DNA from: Nemophila menziesii
Taxonomy: Eukaryota > Streptophyta > Magnoliopsida > Boraginales > Hydrophyllaceae
Assembly (NCBI GenBank): GCA_029959085.1
Contig: JARWIR010000001.1
Location: forward strand, 14,685,730 to 14,749,729
Direction of reading: 5' to 3'
Length of the DNA: 64,000 nt
Below are positions 24,129 through 34,965 of the stretch, piece by piece (position 1 is the first letter of the stretch; each line of letters opens with the position of its first letter). The notes below the pieces were generated by a model that searched no databases, was not told where the DNA came from, and saw nothing but the letters and a program-made list of their open reading frames with translations. The translations under genes were made by a program, and so were the position numbers.

Positions 24129-24227
24129 GGAATTGAATTTAATTTAAATGATTATTTGGAAGTGAATTGAAATATTGGATTATTGTAAATGATTTTAAGA
24201 TTATCTTTTAAATTAAAAAAAAAATTT

Positions 24228-24512
24228 CTAGCGACTAGTTCATGAGTTCATATTCATGAACTAGTCGCTAATGACTATATACCACTAGCGACTACTAAGT
24301 AGTCGCAAAATGTCGAATTAATTTCCCATAACTCAATGGCGGTCCATTTTCCCGCCCACGAAAGGACACGCGTTTTAGTCTGAGGTCCAGCGACTACTTA
24401 GTAGTCGCCAAAGACCAGTTGACGTGGTCAAAATACAGACACGTGTAAGTAACCAATCATCTAGCGACTACTTTCCTTACCTCTAGCGACTACATGAAGT
24501 AGTCGCTAGAAA
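24228..24512. repeat. Internal palindromic repeat cluster of CACTA A
   Basis: CTAGCGACTAGTTCATGA... with its inverted partner TGAACTAGTCGCTA, then TAGCGACTACTAAGTAGTCGC, CAGCGACTACTTAGTAGTCGC and TAGCGACTACATGAAGTAGTCGCTA. These are the same motifs as at the element ends, but lie immediately before a TATA box and leader for the tnpA-like gene. Confidence 0.85.
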
Positions 24513-24520
24513 GAATGCCC

Positions 24521-24527
24521 TATATTA
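24521..24527 (+). promoter_or_regulatory. TATA box for the tnpA-like gene of CACTA A
   Basis: TATATTA, in the conserved context GCCCTATATT...CGAGAGCTCA. It lies directly downstream of the internal palindromes and upstream of a leader with two GT-AG introns (donors near 24648 and 24818). The same layout is in the second copy (36141) and in D (62428). Confidence 0.6.
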
Positions 24528-25159
24528 CACCGAGAGCTCATTCTTCACTCTCATTCCTTATACACCAAACCAAAAAAACGAGAGAGGAAATTTCAGCCAC
24601 TCCAAGAGGCCGATTCAAGCACCAAATCGTCATCAAATCTTCGTCAAAGGTAAACAAATCCAAACCATGAACTCATTCCATTCAATTTTATATCATTTCT
24701 TAAGCTTTTTTTCTCCATTTTAATATTTCTAATCAATTTTTTTTTTAATTTGTCTTTCAATCCGAATCAATATGGCATGGATTCAACACCAAATCAGCTC
24801 CAATTTCATCCTATAAGGTAAGTTTTCCAAACAATTTTTTGTCTTTTAATTTTCATGTCTTTTAATTTTTTTTCCATTGATGATTACATGTTTTTTTAAT
24901 TCCGAGAATATTAGGGTGTTATTAGAGTGTTGTATGAATTATCATAAACCAAAAATTGATGCCAAATTGATGAAAAATTTAATTTGTGAAATCTAATTAA
25001 ATTTTTTTCCATTTTTTGGTGCTTGATTCTTAATTCCGAATTTAAGTAGTGTTATTAGGGTTTAGTTTTTGTTAATTTAAACATGTAATTCATGGTTTTT
25101 TTGGAAAATTAATTTGGATTATTTATTGGTAATTTTTTGATTTTTGTTATGATTTTTGG

Positions 25160-25510
25160 TAAAATTGTATTAAAAAATAAATAGGGACCTTTATGCAAGT
25201 TAAAAAATAATATAGGGACTTTCATGAAATTATATAAAAATAAATGGGGACCTTTATGCAATTTAAAAAATAATATAAGGACTTTTATGAAATTTTATAA
25301 AAATAAATACGGACATTTATGCAAGTTAAAAAATAATATAGGGACTTTCATGAAATTTTATAAAAATAAATAGGGACCTTTATACAATTTAAAAAAATAT
25401 AGGGACTTTTATGCAATTTAAGAAAAATAAAATATAAGTCCTTTCATGCAATTTAAAAAAATATAGGGATTTTTATGCAATTTAAAAAATATATAGGGAC
25501 TTTTATGCAA
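25160..25510. repeat. Degenerate ~30-60 bp AT-rich repeats in the tnpA-like 5' intron
   Basis: Repeats of TAGGGACYTTTATGCAATTT followed by A-rich spacers. The same occurs at about 36795-37140 and 63140-63390. The repeats are intronic, between leader exon 2 and the ATG exon. Confidence 0.7.
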
Positions 25511-25817
25511 TTTAAGAAACATATATTTATTTTACTATATAATAATAGATTTTTAAATATTAAAAAAAATTATAAATTATTTTATTATATGACTAATATA
25601 ATTATTTTTGTATAATACATATTGTACGTATGCTATATATTGGATGTTAAAGATTCCCTGTTTTATTTACGTTTTTTAATTTATTTGATTTATTTAATTT
25701 ATGATTGTAATAATTTATTTAATTTTATTTTCATCTTTTTATTTTTGGTGATGTAATAATTTAGTATTTTTTATGTTATTTTTTATTCTATATTTTAATT
25801 TCCCTACAAAATGCTAG

Positions 25818-27065
25818 ATGGCCGATGTGATGACTAGACAGCACGGAGGGGACGGTAGGAAGTAGAGAACCAAATCAAGATCCAAACAGAAATCTAGCCG
25901 ACTGTGCAAACCAGCCCGGTAAATAAACAGATTCAAATCAATAATTGCTTAAAAAATAAAGTCAACACTAATTAATTCAATGTTAAAACAGATCTCCCTA
26001 GACGGAAAAAAAGGGGTAGCGCTGCCCTCAAAACTGCGATGAGGGCACTAAAAGCTGTAGGGTGGCCTTTGCCGGTAGATTTCTGTATACTGGACGACAC
26101 GTGGAGTCCATCAGGCAAGTACGGACACCACGTTGCGCAAGTGATCGGGATTACAGTTCGAGAGAGAATTCCGCCCTATCACCCGGCTTGGAATCACTAG
26201 TCCGCGTCAAGCTTCTAGCGACTACATGAGTAGTCGTTAGAAGTTAAAAAAATAGTCGCTAGATGTGGGTTCAAGGTTCTAGCGACTACAAGTAGTCGCT
26301 AGAAATTAGTCGCTAGAATCTTGTCGTTAGAACGTAACCCTTACGACTACTGGGCAATAAGTAGTCGTTAGAGCTTGGGTCCATATTAACGACTACCTAG
26401 TAGTCGCTAGATAACGCCATTACTAGCGACTACTTTGTAGTCGAAAAAAGTGGACAACACTAACGACTACAATGTAGTCGTTAGTTACTAAGGATATGGC
26501 GACTACTATTTTATTCAATGTCGACTACAATGTAGTCGTTAATAATATTTTTTTATTTTTAAAAAAAAATAAAAAAACACAATTTTCGAATTTTTTTTAA
26601 TTGCATTACTGTAATTAAAAAATATTCGAAAATCATATTTTTTTATTTTTTTTTTAAATAAAAAATATTAAAATAATAATAAAATTAACAATTCTAAATA
26701 ATTAATTTAATTAAAATATAAAATTAACAATTCTAAATAATTAATTAAAATATTAAATTAAACCAAATTCAAACCCGGTCAAGCCAGGTCAAATTATTAC
26801 ATCACCAAATAAATACATAAAAATAAAACGAGAAAAAATTATTACATCACCGATTACATAAATGAATAAAAAAAAAATTATTACATCACCGATTAAATAA
26901 ATAAATATAAAATGAAAAAAATTATTACATCACCGCTTAAATAAATAAATATAAAATTAAAAGCACACAAAATATCACATCACCAAATAAATGCATAAAT
27001 ATAACATTAAAAGCATACAAAATATAGCAACATACAATAATATATCATACAAATATATATTTTTA

Positions 27066-27143
<78 letters not shown>

Positions 27144-28200
27144 TATATACTTAATATAATTATTTATAATTCACATGAAATTAATAAATGATTATAGATA
27201 TATACATAATGATATTATATATTTAGCATTAACTATAGAAATGTAATCAAATAAGGAAAGGATGAAAAAGACACATACTTTTGGGCAAATTCGGAAGGGA
27301 AAATTGATAATTGAGGCGGCCCCACGTTGATGTTTGACCCGGGAAAGCTTGCCTACGTGTTGAAATACCTAATAAGTGATAATATTGACCATTTATTATA
27401 CAATTGCATGAAAGTATAAGAAATTTGAAAGAGTTTTATGGAACAAAAAATACCTACTTTTGGGCAAATTTGGAATGAAAAATTGATGATTGAGGCGGCC
27501 CCACGTTGATGTTTGACCCGGGAAAGCTTGCCCACGTGTTGAAATACCTAATAAGTGATACTATTTAACATTTACTACACAATTGAATGAAAGTAAAAGA
27601 TATATTGAAAGAGTTTTATGGAACAAAAAATACCTACTTTTGGGCAAGTTTGGAAATAAAAATTGATAATTGAGGCGGTCCCACTTGATGATTGAACCGG
27701 GAAAGTTTTTCAAAGTGTTGGAATATTTTTTAATGATCAATTGTGGAAAAAAATTGGGAGAGATTTAAGAGAAAGAAAGAGAAATTATATAATAATGGTG
27801 TATTGGGTAAAGCAATTCGCAATTTATTGCTGGAAAACACGCTACACTACTCGCGACTACATGAGTAGTCGCCAAAAGGTCAATTGTAGTCGTTATAAAT
27901 AAGTACTAACGACTACATGAAGTAGTCGTTAAATGATTAACACACTAGCGACTACACGTTGGCGGTTGGAAAATAATTAAAAAATACTAAATACCATTAA
28001 CGACTACTTAATACGTATTAACGACTACTTGGTAGTCGCGAAACATACCATGTAGTCGTTAGAGATATGTAGTCGCGAATGCTTCTATCTTTAATTAGCG
28101 ACTACATCAAGTAGTCGCGAGAAATTTAGTCGCTAGAGGCTAATGCGGGAGTAGTGAATAAAGTACCGGACACGGACAAAAACGCCGTGATTAAAAGATT
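25818..28200 (+). pseudogene. tnpA-like (Transposase_24 / Ptta-En/Spm) gene of CACTA A, broken
   Basis: Exon 1 (25818-25918) starts with ATG directly after an intron acceptor (GCTAG|ATG). It hits a stop 16 codons in and is 1 bp longer than in D. Exon 2 starts at 25992 with PPRRK-type sequence, AMRALKAVGWPLPVDFCILD and WSPSGKYGHHVAQVIG. It is split at 26194/28157 by element B, continuing as KVPD(T)DKNAVIKRL. In En/Spm the second product binds subterminal repeats; this copy cannot make it. Confidence 0.8.
26195..28156 (-). mobile_element. Non-autonomous CACTA element B, complete, with target duplication AAT
   Basis: It is 1962 bp, bounded by CACTAGTCCGCG at the left and GCGGGAGTAGTG at the right. 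AAT is duplicated at 26192-26194 and 28157-28159. The uninterrupted target is preserved in the other duplicate (GGAATAAAGTACC, about 37814). Its minus strand reads like the 5' end of A, C and D: terminal palindromes, three 178-bp tandem units, AT microsatellite. It then jumps to a ~600-bp 3' end. There is no coding capacity, so it needs transposase in trans. Confidence 0.92.
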
Positions 28201-28349
28201 ACAACCCAAAAATAAGATACCACTTAAACATTTCCTAAAAAATTTCAATTATTTAATGAAAGCTTTTTAATTCTAATCTCTCTTTTATTGCCTTTTTCTT
28301 TGTTGACAAAGAAAATAAATTACAAGCTTTTAATTCGGCAAATTATTTA

Positions 28350-28627
28350 CTCCCCCATCTCAAAAATAATACTCTTTACGTCATAAAAATAATATTCACT
28401 TAACTTTTTACACAGATTAAGAAAACTAATAGTTGCATACACCATTACAAAATTAACTATAATAAAATGTCTTGATATTTTAAATATACATTAAAAATAT
28501 ATTTTTTAATTTTTCAATAAAAATGATAATAGAAAGTGTTGAAAAAAAAATATTTTGATATTTTAAGTGTACAATATTTTGAGACATCATATTTAATAAG
28601 TGGACATTATTTTTGGAACAGAAGGAA
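28350..28627. mobile_element. Stowaway-like MITE 1 upstream of SKP1-b
   Basis: 278 bp, flanked by TA at 28348-28349 and 28628-28629. Imperfect inverted ends are CTCCCCCATCTCAAAAATAA and TTATTTTTGGAACAGAAGGA. It is duplicated at 41822-42098. Confidence 0.7.
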
Positions 28628-28784
28628 TATCCACTTAACTTTTTGCTCAGATTAAGAAAGCTAATATTCCCCCCGTCCATTAATGTTTGTCACAATTTCT
28701 AAAAATAGATGTTCACAAAAGGTTGTCCATTTAAGATACAAGTAACTTTTTTACATTTTCTACCAATTTTATATTTATTTAATA

Positions 28785-29039
28785 TTCCCTCCGTCCATCA
28801 ATGTTAATTTGTCACAATTTCTAAAAGTAGATGTCCACAAAAAGTTGTCCATTTAAGATACCAAGAAACATTTTTACATATTTTACCAATTTCATCCTTA
28901 TTTAATATTCAAAAGTTTATCATCATTAAATTTATTTACTTAGTTGGTTGAAGGTAATTTAGTAAAAATAGAAGGAATTAATTATTTTTCTTATAATTTG
29001 TGTAAAAAAAGGATGACAAATATTAATGGACGAAGGAAG
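28785..29039. mobile_element. Stowaway-like MITE 2 upstream of SKP1-b
   Basis: 255 bp, flanked by TA (28783-28784, 29040-29041). Ends are TTCCCTCCGTCCATCAATG and ATTAATGGACGAAGGAAG. A partial relative directly precedes it (about 28668). It is duplicated at 42256-42510. Both MITEs are absent from the SKP1-a promoter. Confidence 0.7.
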
Positions 29040-29286
29040 TATTCAAAAGTTTATCATCATTAAATTCATTTACTTAGTTGGTCAATTGGGTTAAGAATAA
29101 TTTAATAAAAATAAAAGAAATTAATTATTTTTCTTAATCTATATGAAAAAAGTATGATAACCATTCATAGACACGGAAAAAGAGTAATTATATACACAAT
29201 TACAAAATTACCTTTCCGGCTTATATTTTAAATATAATATTGAAAATATAAATTTAATTTTGTAATAAGGTGATAATGACAAAAAT

Positions 29287-29294
29287 TATAAATA
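29287..29294 (+). promoter_or_regulatory. TATA box of SKP1-like gene b
   Basis: TATAAATA, 95 bp upstream of the ATG, in the same AGGC context as in SKP1-a. Confidence 0.75.
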
Positions 29295-29381
29295 GGCTAT
29301 CGTAAGAATACTAAACTTTAACTTCTAAATTCGCATCCGTCACAAAACCCTAGAAATTATCTATACCATTTCCAGAACGAG

Positions 29382-30387
29382 ATGACGACGGAAGACAGCA
29401 ACGACATGAAGACGGTAGTATTGAAAAGCTCAGACGAACATACCTTCGAGGTTTCGGTATCGGTTGCGGAACAGGCGCAGACGATTAAGCACTTGATCGA
29501 CGATAACTGTGCCCAAAGCTTCATCCCTCTTCCTAACGTCACCGGCAAGATCCTTGCTCTGGTGGTTCAGTACGCCGAAAAGCACGCTGCCACCAGCCCC
29601 TCCGACGACGCTGAACTCAAGAAATGGGACACTGAATTTATCAAAGTTGATCAGGAAGTTCTGTATGATCTCATTCTGGTAAGTTGTTGTAACCAATTTC
29701 TCTCTCGATTTGTATATATATATATATATATGTCTACCTTGATTAGGTTTTTGTCATGAAATTATAATCCAATGCTTTTAGGTTTATGCAAATACAGTTT
29801 AGGGGTTATTTGCTCTCTGTGTATACATGCGTTGATTAGGGTTTTAACATATTTGTAATCAATTGATTTAGGGTTATTGATTAAGGTTTTGACATATGTT
29901 ATGTAATCCGTCGATTTTTAGATTTTATGCAAATTATATGATAATTTTGATGTCCTTTTCATCTCCAAAAAAAAAAAATTAAAGCCTAGAGCCTTTGCTT
30001 TGGTGGTATGGATTAGGGTGGGTTCTTGATCTTGATTAGGGTTTTGTCATATAGTTGTGTAATCCATTGTAGGGTTTTGCAATTTTAATCAAGTGTACTG
30101 ATTGCTAATTGTAATTTAGTCTTTAAAGCAACTATTTAAAGGTGCTCAGAAAATCTTTATAATTGTAATTGTTGTACGTCTTGGTAAATATTATGTCTTT
30201 TTGTATTTGGAAGGCTGCAAATTATCTGAGCTTTAAGAGCTTGTTGGATCTCACATGTCAGACTGTTGCTGACATGATTAAAGGTAAGTCACCAGAGCAA
30301 ATCCGGGCGGAATTCAACATTGAAAATGACTTTACCCCGGAGGAGGAGGAAGCAGTCCGTCGTGAGAATCAGTGGGCTTTTGAATAA
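29382..30387 (+). CDS. SKP1-like: SKP1-like protein b (left duplicate)
   Basis: Exons 29382-29678 and 30214-30387 encode 156 aa. Skp1_POZ is in exon 1 ([20 protein letters not shown]) and the F-box-binding helices and QWAFE end are in exon 2. The intron is at the same position as in gene a, but its acceptor reads TTTGGAAG|G instead of TTTTGCAG|G. AG is kept but the preferred pyrimidine before it is lost, so splicing could be weaker. The frame is intact and the predicted protein is identical to gene c. The role is SCF adaptor, as for gene a. It lies between broken CACTA pieces and was copied with them in the tandem duplication. Confidence 0.92.
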
Positions 30388-31349
30388 ATCACAAGGAAGG
30401 AGGAGATTTAGAGTGTAGGGATTGAGTAGGAATGTGAGAGATCCTGTTGCTTTATTTTCAAAACTGATTTTAGTGTTATTTGAGTATGTGTTTGTTGCTA
30501 AGTCGTGTTAACAAAAACGGTTGTTAGGCTCCTTGTGAGTCCTGAATGGTATCTTTAGCATTTTCTTGCTCGTTTCTTCTGGTCTTTTATAATCTTTTTC
30601 TTGTCCATGTAGTTTTTTTCCAAATTTTCCTAATCTTTAATCAAAAGTTTTGACAAAAAGAAACTTGTAGTCCAACCTTTAAGGCTTCTTTGGAGATAGT
30701 GGGGATTATTTAGGAAATGATAGTAATATTAAAGGAAAAAACGGTATTTTCTGTTTTCATTTTTAGAAAATATTTTTTGTTTTTTTGTTTTTCAATATTT
30801 TTTGAAAATATGAAAAATGTCGATTCCACGTTCTCCAATATAGCATTATTTTTTTTTTATTTTCCAGATTTTTTTTTTCACTTTCTTTAGCCAAACACGT
30901 TTTTAACACTATTTTAAAAAATATAGAAAATGAAAACCGAAAATACCCATTATTTTCACGAACCAAACGGTAGTAAAGGATTGTTTGAATTTTTCGTTTA
31001 GATTTTATAAGTAATGGGAAAAAAAGATTATTTTATAATCAAATTATTTTTGTATCCCTGATAAAATATATTTTAAATAGAATATAAGGGTAATATAAAT
31101 ATTTCACCATTAAAATTAATCTCTTTCAAATTAGAATGATGGGGTATAAAAGAATTAGGGAATATTATTTTAATTCTTTACTAACTTATTTTTTTAAATT
31201 TTTATAATACAAACAAAGAAAGGATTTATAATCCTTTCCCTCTTTTTTTAATTCCTCAATCAAAACAAAGCCTTAGCAATATAAAGTAGTAAATATTATT
31301 TTTAAGCACGACCACTGACATTACGTTGTCGTTCATGATACTTATTTTT
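30388..31349. other. SKP1-b 3' flank, AT-rich
   Basis: 3' UTR, then AT-rich DNA. Possible inverted ends AAGGCTTCTTTGG (about 30681) and CAAAACAAAGCCTT (about 31262) suggest a MITE of about 590 bp, but no clear target duplication was found. No gene is seen. Confidence 0.4.
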
Positions 31350-31987
31350 TTAGGGTTAATTTTTTTGGATACATGGATGTTCGGGCCAGCTTTCGCGCAC
31401 CACGACTAATCCCATCGAAAATATACATGGCTCATGATGCATATATACAAGTAAAACCAGAACTAGGTAACCCATGTTTAGAGAAGAGATTCGAACCATG
31501 TACCTCTTACTTTACTCCATTTAAGGGCTGAAGAAATAGCCAGTTGAATTTGTTAGCGTTGATTTTTTTAATACATGGATGTCCAGGCCAGCTTTCGCGC
31601 ACAACGTCTCATCCTATGGGAAATGTATACGCCTCCCCATGCATATTCCCAAGTAATGCAGAACTAGGTTACCCATGTCCAGGGAGGGAATTCGAACCAT
31701 GTACCTCTTGTTTTACCCTCTTTAAGGGCTGAAGAAATAACAAGGCTCTGCCTAGTAGAACTCTTTAGTGTTGATTTTTTTCGATACATGGGTGTCTGGG
31801 CCAGCTTTTGCTTACCACGACTGATCCCATGGGAAATATACACGTTTCCCCATGCATATTCCAACTTAATCAGAACTAGGTTACCCATGTTCAGGAAGGG
31901 GATTCAAACCTTTCACCTCTTGCTTTACCCTCTTTAAGGGTCGACGAAATATCAAGGCTCTGACTAATTGAGCTACCCCAACTGGTC
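31350..31987 (-). mobile_element. Tandem trimer of a tRNA-derived SINE
   Basis: Three direct ~215-bp units (starting near 31350, 31562 and 31775 on the plus strand) read on the minus strand. The best unit has an A-box-like GTAGCTCAATTAGTCAGAGC. All units have a B-box-like GGTTYGAATYC about 50 bp later and end in GACAYCCATGTAT plus an A-run. These are the pol III promoter boxes of tRNA-derived SINEs. Only the unit nearest 31987 keeps a full head; the other two lack most of the A box. It is duplicated at 44819-45456. Confidence 0.7.
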
Positions 31988-32669
31988 CCTTTTTGCGTTG
32001 ATTTGCTACTACGATTCGTTGCTAATGAGTTAGCATTGGTCGTCGCCAATGGTTAGTTGCTAATAAGTTAGTATTAGCGAAGAAATATTTTGTTGGTACA
32101 GTGGAACTTATTTATTTATTTTTGAATTTTTTTTGTCTTTATTAATCACATTCAAAATGACAAATTTTTTGTCGATAATAGTCATATTTTTAATAACACG
32201 TTTAGCGAAGATGATGTCGTCTCAAATAATTTATTAGTTAAACGATATGATAGAATAAAATTCGAATAGCGAAGTACAAGAAAACAAAACATAAGTTTAA
32301 TTATAGGAAAAAAAGATCATAAGTACAAATACAAATATTAAAGACATAATCTGAATACACAAAAAACAATGGTTGAATACTAATAAAAGTCTAAGGCATT
32401 CTTATTATCTTTCTCTTCATCTTAGAGGTGTGTACGATCACAGTCTAGAGTGGGACATGTAGGAGGAGTGGTTTCTTTTCGTTGATGCTTCAAGGGATGG
32501 AATGTCTGGATATCTTAACTTGCTCAATGAGTGGCATGTTTTCTTTGATACTTCAAGGGATTGAATGTTTGGAGATTTTAACCTGCCAAATGCTCATTAA
32601 ACCAAGACATAAAGTCGGTCTCTCATCTATACCCATAATTTGGTGTGTGCTGGCTATAGAGGTCATGAA
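31988..32669. other. 3' side of the old minus-strand CACTA and unassigned sequence
   Basis: Around 32005-32085, TAGCGA/GCTAAT motifs in both orientations resemble CACTA subterminal repeats of another lineage, followed by GTTGGTACAGTG (a possible CACTG-type terminus on the minus strand). The remainder has no recognisable frame. Confidence 0.35.
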
Positions 32670-34110
32670 TTGATTGGCGAGAGGAGTATAACTATAGAGC
32701 TAGAATCTCTGTGAAATCGTTCATTCTTTAATGTATTCAATCATGTCCCAAAATTTTTATTTTATCTCTAGTGTAACGTGTGCTTCAGCAACAACTTTCC
32801 TCTTGCCCTTCGGCTATGAGCCAACACCAAGAACCCAACCCCGAGTTCCCTTCCCCTTCCCTTTTGCAGCGACACTATCCACCATGTCAACCTGGTCCTG
32901 TTGAGAAAGTGAATGGGTGTAAGATGAAAGTCTAGTCAAACCACCCTGTGACCCTGCATGCGTGGCTAGCAAGTGCATCTTCCGTGTCAATTCTTTAGGA
33001 TAGACAAAACAAACACATAATTACTAATCAATTTTAATATTTTTTATTACAATTCAATTTTAATATTTGGTGTTAGAAATCTTACATCTGATTCGCGATA
33101 GCTCCCAACCCTCTAAGCATTAGCTTCTTTGTCATATCCGACTTCATAAAAGAATCGAGCTATTGGAAGCAATTGTACAGTCAATTCTCCTTCCCCAATC
33201 AATTGTGGGATAACCGATGGTTGACCTTCTCATTTCCCTGTTAGACAATAATCAATAAATTAACTCTACAATAAAATGAATAGTAAAATGAAACTATTAG
33301 ATCCACCTCTAGTAGTGTTTTCCTCCTTTACGAGAAATTCATCGACCCTTCACTACTCGAGCGTCCTTTCTTTTGTCATGTTGGCTTTATTAGCCCCCGC
33401 TTAGTTCTGTATTTTTGTAATTGCAAAACATATACATTTCTCGACAAAATAAACATATAATTTTTGAATTTTCAAACGGATAAGAATTGAACCTGGGCTT
33501 CTTCACTGTCTTAGTATGCAAAACTCTTCTCCAAATCCTCATTCTTCATATCATCGCGTTTCTTATGGCGGAACAGTAAACTCATTTGACATAGGTATTG
33601 TTGCCTCTGTACCGCTCAAGACAAATTCTCATCGAGCGGTCCAATATCTCTGCCAAATCTGGCCCATTAATTAAACTATCCAAATCGAAGAAGTTCTTCA
33701 TTAAAGTTAAAACATTTAGATTTTATATAATAAAATCATAATTAAACACATGTAAATGGTAATTAACCTCAATCTATCAAATACTTGTTCAACAAGTGTA
33801 TTCAGAACCATGGAACACGATTGGTAACAAGGTGGGACACTCTCACAATCAAACCTATAAACTGTGCCACATGCAACACGTACTCTAAGGTAGGGTTCCA
33901 CGTCCCGTCTAGGACGCAAAAGTCAACTGATAGGAGACCGACAACTTTCAATATAGACTTTACTGTAGATTGTAGTGTCTCCCTATCCCGGGCCTTTTTA
34001 TTGGCATTACGTGCACTAAAATGAAGGAATTTATACATATATATGCGATACTGAATACTATATATTGTATATACTAGCAGCATTGCAACCAGATATGGGC
34101 ATATTGGGCA
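32670..34110 (-). pseudogene. Old tnpA-like (Transposase_24) pseudogene, left duplicate, 5' end cut off
   Basis: On the minus strand, exon 2 near 34010-33800 gives RNANKKARDRETLQS and VDFCVLDGTWNPT, aligning with the tnpA-like genes of A and D. Further down are LINGPDLAEILDRSM and RYRGNNTYVK, and near 32870 a KGKGTRGWVLGVGS block like the Transposase_24 C-terminal signature. Stops and shifts are frequent. The first exon is removed by the duplication junction at 34110/34111; the other copy (46140-47643) keeps it. Confidence 0.7.
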
Positions 34111-34115
34111 AATTT
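34106..34115. other. Tandem duplication junction
   Basis: ATTGGGCA, which in the right copy continues TACGTGATGG (47581 onward), here joins AATTTTTTTCCAC, which in CACTA C is preceded by CTCTCAATCCA (48281 onward). The join skips about 0.7 kb (the equivalent of 47583-48289), which removes exon 1 of the old tnpA-like gene and the 5' terminus of a C-type element. Only one shared base (A) is seen at the join. Confidence 0.85.
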
Positions 34116-34965
34116 TTTTCCACAATTCATCATCAAAAATTATTTCAAGACTTGGAAAAGCTTGCCCGGGTCAATCATCAACGTGGGACCGCCTCAATTA
34201 TCAATTTTCCTTCCAAATTTGCCCAAAAGTATGTATTTTTTGTTCCATAAAACTCTTTCAAATTTCTTTTATTTGCATGCAATTGTGTAGTTAATGGTAA
34301 ATAGTATCACTTATTAGGTATTTCAACACGTGGAAAAGGATTCCCAGGTCAAACAACAACGTGGGACCTCCTCAATTATCAATTTTTCCTTCTAAATTTG
34401 CCCAAAAGTAGGTATCTTTTTTATCTTTTTATTATTTGATTACAATTGTATAGTTAATGCTAAATATATAGTATCACTATGTATATATCTCTAATCATCT
34501 TATAATTTTATATGACATATAAATATATATATATATATTATTGTATGAGACATAAATGCATAAATAGGATATATATTTATTTAGTGATGTTATATTTTAT
34601 ATGCTTTTAATTTTATATTTATGTATTTATTTAGTGATGTTACATTTTGTATGCTTTTAATTTTTTATTTATGTATTTATTATGTGATGTTATATTTTGT
34701 ATGCTTTTAATTTTATATTTATGCATCTATTTGGTGATGTAATTTGATACATTTGTTGATGAAAACGAGGAAATTGATGATGACACCTTGGATGAATACG
34801 GTGATGAGGAAGAACCTATTGAGGTTGATAGCGATGATGAACCTATAGTTGTTAGTGGATATGATACTGATTATGAGAGTTTTTTTGGGTTTATTTGTAT
34901 TAAAACATTTTATGGGCTTAAACTTTTTATATTTGAGGGGAATTTGTATTTTTATACTTTTATAT

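Noticed and set aside
28268..30387. SKP1-like gene b captured inside a CACTA element
   Set aside because: CACTA A is truncated at about 28268 and no 3' terminus is found beyond the gene, so capture is not supported; duplication by recombination suffices.
31988..32100. True tRNA gene beside the SINE trimer
   Set aside because: A- and B-box-like motifs are present, but the cloverleaf arms do not pair convincingly; the context is SINE-like.
32482..32673. Small gene with internal repeat (also 45951-46142)
   Set aside because: Lies in the decayed 3' flank of the old tnpA-like pseudogene; no homology or start context.
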